Shown here: positions 26,809-35,564 of the stretch, piece by piece
How positions within the stretch are numbered: the stretch's first letter is position 1
How the letters are laid out: the number at the start of each line of letters is the position of its first letter
DNA from: an uncultured Ulvibacter sp.
GTDB taxonomy: Bacteria > Bacteroidota > Bacteroidia > Flavobacteriales > Flavobacteriaceae
DNA: 64,000 nucleotides
NCBI GenBank assembly: GCA_943789105.1
Contig: CALSSW010000001.1
Location: 682,001-746,000 of the forward strand
Reading direction: 5' to 3'
The notes under the pieces: generated by a model
Told to the model about the DNA's origin: nothing
The model's input: the letters and a program-made list of their open reading frames with translations, nothing else
The model's database searches: none
Program-made: the position numbers and the translations under genes

Positions 26809-27474
26809 TTAACAACCCTCATCACAACACTGCTCATATTTCACTAATTTGCAGGTCACTACAGCCAGCACACAACCAACAATAGGAGCAAGAATATAAA
26901 TCCATAAATCTGCTATGTTACCAGAGACTACAGCTGGCGCTATGGATCGGGCTGGATTCATGGAGGCTCCAGTAATGGGGCCTGCAAACATTGCCTCTAA
27001 TAGTACAACACTACCAATGGCAATACCAGCAACTACGCCAATTTCTTTTGATCCTGTAGATACATTTATGATGACTACCATCAAGAAAAAGGATAAAATA
27101 ATTTCAAATATAAAAACTTTAAGTGCAGAGAGCCCCGGCACAGTGGCGCCAAGTGTTTGACTCTCTGGAAATAAATACAATAGTATGCCACTTGCTAGAA
27201 AAGCTCCAATGAGCTGCGCCAGAACATAGGCAGGAACCTCTTTCCATGGAAATTTTTTAGCATACGCAAAGCCAATAGTAACGGCTGGGTTCATGTGGGC
27301 GCCACTAATATCTCCAAAAGCATAAATCATACCCATAACAATAAGGCCAAAGGTAATTGCTACACCAACATGGGTTACTGTGCCACCTGTAAAATCATTA
27401 ATTACCATAGCTCCAGTACCACAAAATACAAGTGCGAAAGTTCCTATTATTTCTGAAATAAAACGTTTTGACAT
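26809..27474 (-). CDS. MIP family aquaporin
   Basis: This 221-residue channel of the major intrinsic protein family has six membrane helices and both half-helix motifs: HMNPAVTIG near residue 61 and SMNPARSIAPA near 172. Ser, not Asp, follows the second NPAR, which favours a water channel over a glycerol facilitator. The C-terminus is unusually cysteine-rich (YEQCCDEGC). The ATG at 27474 lies only 4 bases after a perfect -7 box, so the message is probably leaderless. Confidence 0.93.
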   Translation of the reverse strand: MSKRFISEIIGTFALVFCGTGAMVINDFTGGTVTHVGVAITFGLIVMGMIYAFGDISGAHMNPAVTIGFAYAKKFPWKEVPAYVLAQLIGAFLASGILLYLFPESQTLGATVPGLSALKVFIFEIILSFFLMVVIINVSTGSKEIGVVAGIAIGSVVLLEAMFAGPITGASMNPARSIAPAVVSGNIADLWIYILAPIVGCVLAVVTCKLVKYEQCCDEGC

Positions 27475-27478
27475 GTTA

Positions 27479-27486
27479 CAAAGGTA
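27479..27486 (-). promoter_or_regulatory. Promoter -7 box of the aquaporin gene, touching the start codon
   Basis: The minus-strand sequence TACCTTTG is a perfect match separated from the ATG by TAAC only, implying a leaderless or nearly leaderless transcript. Confidence 0.48.
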
Positions 27487-27583
27487 CTACAGAAATTGAA
27501 ATATTTTTTATGCTTTTTTAAATAAAAGGGCATAGTTTGTTTTTTTGTATTTTTAGGGCATTATTAACACTTAAGCATATCTA

Positions 27584-28426
27584 ATGAAAAAAATAATTTT
27601 ATATACTACAATGTTCTTGTTAACCCTTGTAACACAAGCACAAATTAAAACACCTGCTCCAAGCCCAATGCAAACTCTAGAGCAAACTGTTGGACTTACA
27701 GATGTTACTTTAAAATATTCTAGGCCCTCTGTAAAAGGCAGAACAATATTTGGTGGCTTGGTTCCTTTTGACGCCATGTGGCGTACAGGTGCAAACCAAA
27801 ACTCTATGATTACCTTTAGTGATGATGTTTTGATTGGAGAAGCGACTATCAAGGCCGGGACCTATGCAATTTTCACCAAACCAGGTGCGGTAAACTGGGA
27901 GGTATATTTTTATAATGATACTCAAAACTGGGGTACACCAAAGCAGTGGGATGATGCAAAAGTTGTTGCAAAAGTTGTTGCAAAAACCTACCAGATGCCA
28001 ACTAGTGTAGAAACCTTCACAATGGCTATAAATGACCTAAAGATTGACGGTGCTACCCTTGCCATAATTTGGGATAAAACCTACGTGTCTGTTGGCTTTA
28101 ATGTAATGACAGATAAAATGGTAAGCGCCAGTATAGATAAAGTAATGGGTACACCAAGTGCCGCAGATTATTACAGCGCTGCTGTGTATTACTTAGAGGC
28201 AGATAAAGATGTTAATCAAGCAAAGACTTGGATTGACGCTGCTGTGGTTTTAAATAGTACTGCATTTTGGTACAAAAGACAACAATCTTTGATTTATGCA
28301 AAATCTGGGGATATTAAAGGCGCTATAAAAGCTGCAAAGGCTTCTATGGCTCAAGCACAAGAAGCTGGAAACATGGATTATGTTGCCCTTAATAAAAAAT
28401 CTTTAAAACAATGGGGAGCTAAGTAA
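27584..28426 (+). CDS. Secreted DUF2911 family protein
   Basis: This 280-residue protein has a signal peptide (MKKIILYTTMFLLTLVTQAQ). The DUF2911 domain (about 25-175) has the conserved start SPMQTLEQTVGLTDVTLKYSRP cut short here by the domain border, plus GLVPFDAMWRTGAN and FTKPGAVNWEVYFYND. The last 100 residues carry a TPR-like helical region (AADYYSAAVYYLEADKDVNQA). Function is unknown; the family is common in Bacteroidota envelopes. A tandem 12-base repeat in the gene encodes VVAKVVAK. Confidence 0.85.
   Translation: MKKIILYTTMFLLTLVTQAQIKTPAPSPMQTLEQTVGLTDVTLKYSRPSVKGRTIFGGLVPFDAMWRTGANQNSMITFSDDVLIGEATIKAGTYAIFTKPGAVNWEVYFYNDTQNWGTPKQWDDAKVVAKVVAKTYQMPTSVETFTMAINDLKIDGATLAIIWDKTYVSVGFNVMTDKMVSASIDKVMGTPSAADYYSAAVYYLEADKDVNQAKTWIDAAVVLNSTAFWYKRQQSLIYAKSGDIKGAIKAAKASMAQAQEAGNMDYVALNKKSLKQWGAK
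27956..27979 (+). repeat. Tandem 12-base repeat within the DUF2911 gene
   Basis: The unit GCAAAAGTTGTT occurs twice head to tail and keeps the frame, adding KVVA repeats to the protein. It is too short to imply more than a local duplication. Confidence 0.6.
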
Positions 28427-28445
28427 TTTCTCTTTTTTAAAATCC

Positions 28446-28488
28446 AAAATCCTTTCATTGACCTTGTGTTATTGAAAGGGATTTTTTA
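28446..28488. terminator. Bidirectional terminator between DUF2911 and symporter genes
   Basis: AAAATCCTTTCA (28446-28457) pairs with TGAAAGGGATTTT (28473-28485) with one bulged G. There is a T run on the plus side and an A-rich flank on the other. It serves two convergent genes. Confidence 0.65.
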
Positions 28489-28499
28489 TTAGTATTCTA

Positions 28500-30191
28500 T
28501 TACACTTCAAGACCTTTATTTTTCTCTAGACTTACTACTTGAAAGATAAATGCAATTGCAATTACTAGGATAGCTCCTACAACATTTAGCCACAAATAGG
28601 GCATAAGGTCAATCCACCAGATGTATACAATAATTCCTTGGGTACTAATAGCGGCAATAAACACGGCCCTGCTCTTAACATAAGGAAAAAAGAAGGCAAG
28701 CAAGAAAATCCCAAGTACATTTCCGTAGAAAATAGAACCTATTATATTTACAAGCTCTATTAAGTTTTCAAATAAATTGGCCACACAGGCAACCCCAATA
28801 GCTATGATTCCCCAGAGCATCGTAAAGCCTTTAGAGGCCATTAGGTAGTGTTTATTACTCCTTCCTTGATTGTTACGCCTGTAGAGATCTATGGTAGTTG
28901 TTGAGCCAAGGGCATTAAGCTCTGAGGCCGTTGAAGACATTGCGGCGCTTAAGATAACTGCCAATAGTAAGCCAATTAAACCTCTAGGAAGATTGTTTAA
29001 AATAAAATGTATAAAAACATAATCTTTATCATTGATCTCTGCCTTTGGGTTTGCTTTTTTTATCAACTCCTTAGATCTTATTCTTAGCTGATCTTCTTGT
29101 GATTGCAATGCTTTAATATCTGAAAGCACCGTTTGTTTTTGCCCTTGATCGTCTAACACCGTATAGTTTAATTGCTGCTTTTTGATGGCAATCTCTAGAG
29201 TGTTTTTTTTATCTTGTAGGTCTTGGTATTGCGCTGCATATGGTGAGTTTAATACATCGGTTACTGCGCTGGGATTAAAGTGTAGGGGAGAGGAATTGAA
29301 TTGGTAAAACACAAAAACCATCACTCCAACCAATAGAATAAAGAATTGCATTGGTATTTTTAGAAGCCCATTAAAGATCAGGCCCATTTGCATTTCTTTC
29401 ATAGATTTTCCGCTAAGATAGCGCTGCACTTGGCTTTGATCTGTACCAAAATAGGAGAGTGCAAGAAACGTACCTCCAATAATACCACTCCAAAAAGTGT
29501 ACTTGTTATTAAAATCAAAGGAGAAATCTAATATTTCCATTTTCCCGCTTGCACCAGCAATCTCTAAAGCTTTGGTAAATGTGATGTCCAAGGGTAGGTA
29601 ATTTAATATCAGTAAAAATGCCACAAACATTCCTCCAAATATAATTGCCATTTGTTGTTTTTGAGTAACGCTCACCGCTTTGGTGCCGCCACTTACAGTA
29701 TATATAATAACCAGTACTCCAATAATAATGTTAAGCATCACTAGATTCCATCCCAGTACTGCAGATAAAATAATAGCAGGCGCAAAGATGGTGATACCTG
29801 CCGCCAAACCGCGCTGTATTAAAAAAAGGATAGCAGTAAGAGTACGTGTTTTAAGATCAAAACGAGTTTCTAAATACTCATAGGCAGTAAAAACCTTCAG
29901 CCTGTGGTATATGGGTATAAAGACCAAACAGATAATAACCATTGCAATTGGCAGTCCAAAATAGAACTGCACAAAGCCCATCCCGCTATGAAAGGCTTGC
30001 CCTGGTGTAGATAGAAAAGTAATAGCACTTGCCTGTGTTGCCATTACACTAAGGCCAATGGTCCACCATCTGGAGTCACTTCCTCCTTTTAAGTACTGAG
30101 TTACATTTTTGCTACCCCTTGATTTATAGGTGCCATATAACACAATAAATAACAATGTCCCGATAAGGATAAACCAATCTATCTGCTGCAT
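28500..30191 (-). CDS. Sodium:solute symporter (SSS family)
   Basis: This 563-residue inner-membrane transporter has about 13-14 helices. Family features include FLSTPGQAFHSGMGFVQFY near residue 60 and the conserved helix GGTFLALSYFGTDQSQVQRYLSGKS cut here for length at the border (about 240-262). A long hydrophilic, coiled-coil-like loop sits at about 315-390. The substrate is unknown. The gene begins directly after the stop of a 41-residue membrane protein gene and shares an operon with a PIG-L deacetylase, suggesting import of a sugar-derived product. Confidence 0.9.
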   Translation of the reverse strand: MQQIDWFILIGTLLFIVLYGTYKSRGSKNVTQYLKGGSDSRWWTIGLSVMATQASAITFLSTPGQAFHSGMGFVQFYFGLPIAMVIICLVFIPIYHRLKVFTAYEYLETRFDLKTRTLTAILFLIQRGLAAGITIFAPAIILSAVLGWNLVMLNIIIGVLVIIYTVSGGTKAVSVTQKQQMAIIFGGMFVAFLLILNYLPLDITFTKALEIAGASGKMEILDFSFDFNNKYTFWSGIIGGTFLALSYFGTDQSQVQRYLSGKSMKEMQMGLIFNGLLKIPMQFFILLVGVMVFVFYQFNSSPLHFNPSAVTDVLNSPYAAQYQDLQDKKNTLEIAIKKQQLNYTVLDDQGQKQTVLSDIKALQSQEDQLRIRSKELIKKANPKAEINDKDYVFIHFILNNLPRGLIGLLLAVILSAAMSSTASELNALGSTTTIDLYRRNNQGRSNKHYLMASKGFTMLWGIIAIGVACVANLFENLIELVNIIGSIFYGNVLGIFLLAFFFPYVKSRAVFIAAISTQGIIVYIWWIDLMPYLWLNVVGAILVIAIAFIFQVVSLEKNKGLEV

Positions 30192-30317
30192 TTATACAAA
30201 GTGTTTCATTAATAAATAAAAGAGTACTACATAGATGGCATTTACAATAAGCACAAGTGTAAATTTTTGTGTCCACACAAATTTTTGTTTCGATACAGTG
30301 GTTTTTTGTTCTTCCAT
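30192..30317 (-). CDS. 41-residue single-helix membrane protein paired with the symporter
   Basis: This small open frame reads MEEQKTTVSKQKFVW, then a hydrophobic helix (about residues 20-37) and ends MKHFV. It starts with ATG at 30317, 17 bases after the PIG-L stop, and its TAA is directly followed by the symporter ATG. The tight packing on both sides and a protein-like composition support a real gene. Other SSS transporters have small membrane partners (YjcH with ActP, YhdT with PanF), so a partner role is suggested, not shown. Confidence 0.72.
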   Translation of the reverse strand: MEEQKTTVSKQKFVWTQKFTLVLIVNAIYVVLFYLLMKHFV

Positions 30318-30334
30318 GATGTGTTTTTTAAATC

Positions 30335-32818
30335 CTATTTTCCTATAGAAATGATATTCGCAAATAACCTATAAGCCCCTGCAACGCCGGCAGGAAGTTC
30401 TCTAAAGAAACTAAGTCCTGTATATACGTAGTGTCCTTTTCCGTAGCGGGCTACCAAAAGAGATCCTTTTGTTTGTGGAGCTCCTTTATCATTCATTGCT
30501 AGTATTGGGGTAAACTCCTCTGCCCATTTGTTAGGAAAATAGAGCCCTCGTTCTTGTACCCAGCCCTTAAAGTCTACCTGTGTTATTTTGTTAGGGCTGT
30601 TTAATACAGGGTGGTTAGGGTCTAAAATAGTTACAGGAGCAAACTCATCTGTAACCCTGTCTCTAGAGAGTGATAATGCGTATGGGGCTACTTGTTTTGT
30701 AACGAGTCTATGACTTGTGTTGTATTGCACCACCATTGTGCCTCCAGCCTGTACGTATTTGTTTAATTCCTTTTGTGCAAAAGCTAGTGCAGCAATAGTA
30801 TTATAGGCTCTAACTCCAACAACAACTGCATCATATTTTTTAAGGTTTTGGGCTGAAATTTCTGTAACATCAAGATTTGTCACACTGTATCCTATTTGCT
30901 CTAAACTCTGCCCAACGCCGTCACCAGCTCCTTGAATATAGCCAATATGTTGTCCTTTTTTTTCGATATTTATTCTTACAATCTTGGCTTTGCTTGGTAA
31001 AAGCACAGATTGGTAGGGGATATGGTCGTAATCTATATTAATTAATTCTTTGTCGTAATAGGTATCTCCAATTTGTATCAAAGGTCTTAGATACCCCTGG
31101 CTTTGATTTTTTGGCGGAGTTACAGTAAACCATAGGGTGCTCGTTTCACCTTGACGCTCGAGGGTAAATAATTGCGGGGAAGAAACAACCCATCCCTTTG
31201 GAGCATTTAACTGCAGAGTGCCCTCTATGTTGTCTTTTCCAGCCCTAACATGCACGGCAACCTTTTGAGGGTTTTCATCGGCAAACACCAGTACTTTTTC
31301 TGCAATACTAGCAGAGACTTTTGGAAGCACATTAAAAGGCCTATAGACTTCACCATCCACAGGGTCATTAAATTTATAAACAACATCTTTGAGTATCTGT
31401 AGGGCAATGTTATCTATATTTAAAGTAAACGAAATTTGCTCTGCAGCGGGAGTTTGTGGTAATCCAATCAAATCCTTTGGTGCGCTGTACATTCCTAAAG
31501 TACCTTTAGATTTAAGCCAATAAGCAGTAGAGGGTACCTTGTTTTGTGAAGTTACCTCTAGTTCAAGGTTTTCTCTTTCATTGGATAGTAAGGCAATCTC
31601 TTTACTTGATAAAATAAGCCCACTAGCGGTTGTTATTTTAGAGAGCGTGATTTTGTTTGTTCCTCTATTAATGGCCTCTACCTTGAGGGTGTATGCTCCC
31701 ATTGGGTTGATACTTTCTTTATTAGCTACCGCTTCTAAGAAAACACCACTACACGTTATTATTAACTCTTCTAATTCTTTTAGTTTAATACTGCGCCAAT
31801 GTCCTTGTTTTGTGTCTTTTAAAAGCCTGTAGGCCTCCACTAGCTGAGGTACTATTGCTGATGGGTCTTGAAAATTAAAGCTATCTAAAAGAGGGTTTAA
31901 TACCTTGCCGATAGCCACTCCGCCTTCTATTCTTGACCAACTTGTGTTAATACCATCAAATATATTGGTGGTGTCTTGTGGAAATTCTCCTTTTAGAAAT
32001 TCAAGGTATTCTGTTTGTTTGCCTCTAGATCCTGTGCTACCAAATCCTTGAGATTTGTGCATAGACCTACTCAAAGAAGCAATTTCTCCGTTAGATAGGC
32101 CAAGGGCTGGATAATAATTTCCTGTTTCTACACTAACGAGATTTGATTTGTCAGCGTTTTCAAATTTTTCTTTAGAACCATAAAACCACCAAGAGGTATT
32201 AAATAAAAGTCTTTTTGGTTGCCAGGATCCATGGGTAATTGCTGTTTCTGGAAATTTTGTTGCATCGCCCGCCAAATCAAAAGCTTCAAAGCTTAACATT
32301 GCAGAAGCGGTATGATGCCCATGGGTGCTCCCAGGGTTTCTGTGGTTAAACCTATTGATAATTACATCTGGTTTAAACGTTCTGATTGCTCTTACTACAT
32401 CACTTAAAACAGCGTCTTTGTTCCAAATTGCGAGTGTTTCATCAGGATGTTTTGAGTAGCCAAAGTCATTAGCTCTTGTAAATAATTGTTCTCCACCATC
32501 GCTGGCGCGGGCAGCTAGTAATTCTTGAGTTCTGATGACCCCTAATAATTCTCTAATTTCTGGACCAATTAAGTTTTGTCCTCCATCTCCTCGAGTTAAG
32601 GATAGATATGCAGTTTTTGCATGCATATCATTGGCTAAATAAGAAATTAGCCTCGTGTTTTCATCATCTGGATGTGCTGCAACATATAGCGCACTTCCAA
32701 GAAAGTTGAGCTTTTCTAGTTTGTGGTAAATCTCTGAGGCAGTTGGCTTTTGAGGTTGTTGGGCTAAAACTGCAGTAGTGCTAAGGGCAATTATAGCTGC
32801 CAAAAATAAAATTCTCAT
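30335..32818 (-). CDS. Secreted PIG-L family N-acetylglucosaminyl-type deacetylase
   Basis: This 827-residue protein has a signal peptide (about 1-19). The N-terminal LmbE/PIG-L domain carries the zinc motif AAHPDDEN (His49, Asp51, Asp52) and a second metal motif THGHHTAS near residue 170. PIG-L enzymes remove acetyl groups from GlcNAc-containing substrates. A middle beta-rich region follows, and the last 180 residues resemble a class I glutamine-amidotransferase-like (ThuA-type) fold. It heads the operon with the 41-residue protein and the symporter. A perfect -7 box lies 33 bases upstream. Confidence 0.88.
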   Translation of the reverse strand: MRILFLAAIIALSTTAVLAQQPQKPTASEIYHKLEKLNFLGSALYVAAHPDDENTRLISYLANDMHAKTAYLSLTRGDGGQNLIGPEIRELLGVIRTQELLAARASDGGEQLFTRANDFGYSKHPDETLAIWNKDAVLSDVVRAIRTFKPDVIINRFNHRNPGSTHGHHTASAMLSFEAFDLAGDATKFPETAITHGSWQPKRLLFNTSWWFYGSKEKFENADKSNLVSVETGNYYPALGLSNGEIASLSRSMHKSQGFGSTGSRGKQTEYLEFLKGEFPQDTTNIFDGINTSWSRIEGGVAIGKVLNPLLDSFNFQDPSAIVPQLVEAYRLLKDTKQGHWRSIKLKELEELIITCSGVFLEAVANKESINPMGAYTLKVEAINRGTNKITLSKITTASGLILSSKEIALLSNERENLELEVTSQNKVPSTAYWLKSKGTLGMYSAPKDLIGLPQTPAAEQISFTLNIDNIALQILKDVVYKFNDPVDGEVYRPFNVLPKVSASIAEKVLVFADENPQKVAVHVRAGKDNIEGTLQLNAPKGWVVSSPQLFTLERQGETSTLWFTVTPPKNQSQGYLRPLIQIGDTYYDKELINIDYDHIPYQSVLLPSKAKIVRINIEKKGQHIGYIQGAGDGVGQSLEQIGYSVTNLDVTEISAQNLKKYDAVVVGVRAYNTIAALAFAQKELNKYVQAGGTMVVQYNTSHRLVTKQVAPYALSLSRDRVTDEFAPVTILDPNHPVLNSPNKITQVDFKGWVQERGLYFPNKWAEEFTPILAMNDKGAPQTKGSLLVARYGKGHYVYTGLSFFRELPAGVAGAYRLFANIISIGK

Positions 32819-32851
32819 ATTTTGGTATTGTTATTACAATAGATGCTTTAC

Positions 32852-32859
32852 CAAAGATA
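32852..32859 (-). promoter_or_regulatory. Promoter -7 box of the PIG-L-symporter operon
   Basis: The minus-strand sequence TATCTTTG is a perfect TAnnTTTG match 33 bases before the ATG at 32818. Confidence 0.55.
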
Positions 32860-32932
32860 TTTAAAACTTAAAATCTGCAAAATTGCTTTTTAATCTATAA
32901 CTCTTTAAATTATTTTGTAGACTATATGTATT

Positions 32933-33430
32933 TTATCTAAGGGTAGCGCCAAAGTCTTTTTCAAAACGTTGCTGCAATTTGTTCATGATTTTGTCAATCT
33001 GCTTATCTGTTAAGGTCTTATTTTCATCTTGCAGGGTGAAACTTAGCGCGTAAGACTTTTTGCCTTCTGGCAGGTTTTTGCCTGTATATACATCAAAAAG
33101 GTGTACTTCTTTTAGCAAGGATTTTTCTGTCTGAAAAGCAGTGTTTTTCAAATCCCCAAATCCTACAGACTCATCTATCAGGAGGGCAAAATCACGTTTT
33201 ACCTTCGGAAATTTAGAAAGTGGTTTTACAATAAAGTTATTTGTGTTTAAAAGCGATAGTATTGTGCCCCAATGAAAATCTGCAAAGAGTACTTCTGAGT
33301 CAACACCAAAATGTTTGGTTATTTTTTGATTAACCACACCAAAGCTTGCAAGGGTTTGTTTTTTTAAGCATAGCGATAGCCCTTCAGAGAATAGATCACT
33401 CTCTATTTCTTTTTCTGAAAACAAAGACAA
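32933..33430 (-). CDS. pheT: Phenylalanine-tRNA ligase beta subunit, C-terminal part after frameshift
   Basis: These 165 residues continue the pheT product in the +1 frame. They contain the FDX-ACB anticodon-binding domain (FPKVKRDFALLIDE near residue 74, and QQRFEKDFGATLR at the end). The TTG at 33430 is merely the first start-like codon: the frame is open further upstream to the frameshift near 33464 and reads VITAVLDRLGLSLFSE, as a normal PheT would. It should be read together with 33438-35360 as one gene of 808 codons plus one extra base. Confidence 0.9.
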   Translation of the reverse strand: MSLFSEKEIESDLFSEGLSLCLKKQTLASFGVVNQKITKHFGVDSEVLFADFHWGTILSLLNTNNFIVKPLSKFPKVKRDFALLIDESVGFGDLKNTAFQTEKSLLKEVHLFDVYTGKNLPEGKKSYALSFTLQDENKTLTDKQIDKIMNKLQQRFEKDFGATLR

Positions 33431-33437
33431 TCCTAGC

Positions 33438-35360
33438 CTATCTAAGACAGCTGTAATTACTCCCTTTAAAATAGAAAAAGTCTGCGCTGCCTAATTGAGA
33501 GCTCCAGGTGTTTTCTGTCTTGTTACCTGCAACTACTAGTGACAGGTGTTTTTGTTCTTCTCTAGCGGTTTCGAAATTTTTATACGTATTTCCAAACTCA
33601 AAAAGCTTTACGTTGGCTGTTTTTCTCTTGGTGTTATATGCCAGTGATTCTAGGGCTCCAAACAGCATAGATTGACGCATCACAGACAGCTCGTTGCTGA
33701 GTGGGTTTAGTATCGTTACGTTATGCTGCTCTTTTAAAGTATCAGAAAGTTGCGAGTACTTTGGTGATGTGAGAGAGTTGTTTAGCATTTCATGAAAACC
33801 AAGAGCGGTAAGCTGAGAGGCAACTTTGTTTTGCACCTGGTGGTCTTTCACTCCTATGCTGCTAGCGATAGATGCATTTAGTTTTGAGGATACACCTATG
33901 TTGTTGTATCCATACACACGTAAAATTTCTTCAATAACATCTGCCTCTCTAGTTACATCGTTTCTGTAGGCTGGTATGGTCATACCAATACCAGTTTCTG
34001 TAACGTTATTAACCTTTATCTCTAATGAGGAAAGAATGTTTTTAATGGTTTCCTTCTCTATTTTTTGACCAATTAAGGCGTTTGCCTTGTCAAAGTTTAA
34101 AAATACCTGGTGGTCTTTAATTTTCTTTGGATAGATATCTATGATATCACTGGTCATGTTACCGCCAGTTAATTCACAGATTAAAATGGCGCAGTGCATC
34201 AGGGCGTATTCTGTTGTTTTGGGGTCTATACCACGCTCAAAACGAAATGATGCATCTGTATTGAGTCCATGACGTTTTGCAGTTTTTCTAATACTTACAG
34301 GGTTAAAGTAAGCGCTCTCCAAAAATATACTAGATGTTTCATTTGTTACACCGCTGTCTATACCGCCAAAAACACCGGCAATACACATGGGTTTTTCTGC
34401 GTCACAAATCATTAAATCTTCTTGGTGAAGTTCTCTTTCTACCCCATCAAGGGTTGTAAATTTAGTGCCGCTGGGAAGGGTTTTTACATTTATTTCGTTG
34501 CCAGCTATTTTTTTAGCATCAAAAGCATGTAGTGGCTGCCCAAGACTATGTAATACATAGTTGGTTGCATCTACAACGTTATTAACGGGTGTTAAATCAA
34601 TGGCTTTGAGTCTGTTTTTTAGCCAATCTGGAGATTCTTTAATACTTACATCACTTATAGTTACTCCACAGTATCTAGGGGCAAGTTTTTTATCCTGCAC
34701 CTTAACTTCTATTTTCAATAATCTATTTTCAATCTTAAAATTAGTAGTAGAAGGAGTAATTAATTCTAAGGCTATGTCTTTTTGCTTTAAACCGGCACGT
34801 AAATCGCGAGCAACGCCCCAGTGACTCATTGCATCTGCTCGGTTTGGTGTTAAGCCTATTTCAAAAACTATATCATTTTCAACTTGTAAAACCTCAGAGG
34901 CAGGGGTTCCAGGGGTAATATCTGGGTCTAAGATCATGATGCCATCATGGGCATTTCCAAGACCTAGCTCATCTTCGGCACAAATCATTCCTTGGCTGAC
35001 TTCTCCTCTTATCTTTCCTTTTTTTATTTGCCAAGGCTTTCCATCTGCATCATAAAGTGTTGTACCTATGGTGGCAACAGGTACTTTTTGTCCTGCCGCT
35101 ACATTAGGCGCTCCACAAACAATCTGCACTATATCATCGGTACCTAAATCAACTTTGGTAACTTTAAGACGGTCTGCATTTTGGTGTTGCTCACAAGAAA
35201 GTACATGTCCAACAACAATACCTTTTAAGCCTCCAAGGACAGAAGAAAAAGGAGTAATCCCCTCTATTTCAAGACCTAGGTCTGTTAGAAGCTCTCCGGT
35301 TTGTTTGGCATCCCAATCTGTGTTGATGAACTGTTTAAGCCAGTTGTATGAAATTTTCAT
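33438..35360 (-). CDS. pheT: Phenylalanine-tRNA ligase beta subunit, N-terminal part (frameshifted)
   Basis: PheT pairs with PheS to charge tRNA-Phe. These 640 residues include the tRNA-binding OB domain (GIVVGHVLSCEQHQNADRLK, about 45-64), the B3/B4 region and the B5 domain. The protein then ends early, after FYFKGSNYSCLR. The last nine residues are out of frame, and the true continuation is in the +1 frame (32933-33430). Either the sequence carries an extra G or the gene is mutated. A perfect -7 box lies 25 bases before the ATG. pheS is not in the window. Confidence 0.93.
   Translation of the reverse strand: MKISYNWLKQFINTDWDAKQTGELLTDLGLEIEGITPFSSVLGGLKGIVVGHVLSCEQHQNADRLKVTKVDLGTDDIVQIVCGAPNVAAGQKVPVATIGTTLYDADGKPWQIKKGKIRGEVSQGMICAEDELGLGNAHDGIMILDPDITPGTPASEVLQVENDIVFEIGLTPNRADAMSHWGVARDLRAGLKQKDIALELITPSTTNFKIENRLLKIEVKVQDKKLAPRYCGVTISDVSIKESPDWLKNRLKAIDLTPVNNVVDATNYVLHSLGQPLHAFDAKKIAGNEINVKTLPSGTKFTTLDGVERELHQEDLMICDAEKPMCIAGVFGGIDSGVTNETSSIFLESAYFNPVSIRKTAKRHGLNTDASFRFERGIDPKTTEYALMHCAILICELTGGNMTSDIIDIYPKKIKDHQVFLNFDKANALIGQKIEKETIKNILSSLEIKVNNVTETGIGMTIPAYRNDVTREADVIEEILRVYGYNNIGVSSKLNASIASSIGVKDHQVQNKVASQLTALGFHEMLNNSLTSPKYSQLSDTLKEQHNVTILNPLSNELSVMRQSMLFGALESLAYNTKRKTANVKLFEFGNTYKNFETAREEQKHLSLVVAGNKTENTWSSQLGSADFFYFKGSNYSCLR
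33459..33470 (-). other. pheT: Frameshift site in pheT
   Basis: On the minus strand the sequence reads AAAGGGAGTAATT. Removing one G gives AAA GGA GTA ATT, which restores the K-G-V-I reading and joins both halves of the protein. In the present sequence the zero frame stops at TAG, 33438-33440. Confidence 0.85.
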
Positions 35361-35384
35361 GGTGCGTTTTACTTATGTAAGCAT

Positions 35385-35392
35385 CAAAGATA
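35385..35392 (-). promoter_or_regulatory. Promoter -7 box of pheT
   Basis: The minus-strand sequence TATCTTTG is a perfect match 25 bases before the pheT ATG at 35360. Confidence 0.55.
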
Positions 35393-35564
35393 ACAATCCC
35401 AAGGCTTTTTGTAAGTGCTTTTAAGGTTTTCAAGTCAAGATTTTTGCAAAAAAATAGCTTAGCGAAATTATCTTCTACATTAAAAATATTTAAGTGAGTC
35501 ATTACAACACACTTAAGCCTATGTTATATAGGTGTTTTGCATGTTTTGTAGGTTCTTTGCTTAG

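Noticed and set aside
27956..27979. Tandem repeat as a phase-variable site
   Set aside because: Only two 12-base units that keep the frame; loss or gain would not switch the gene off.
33438..33470. Programmed +1 frameshift in pheT as the main explanation
   Set aside because: The site lacks the prfB-type SD-like element followed by a slippery codon and stop, and I know of no PheT frameshifting; an error or mutation is simpler.
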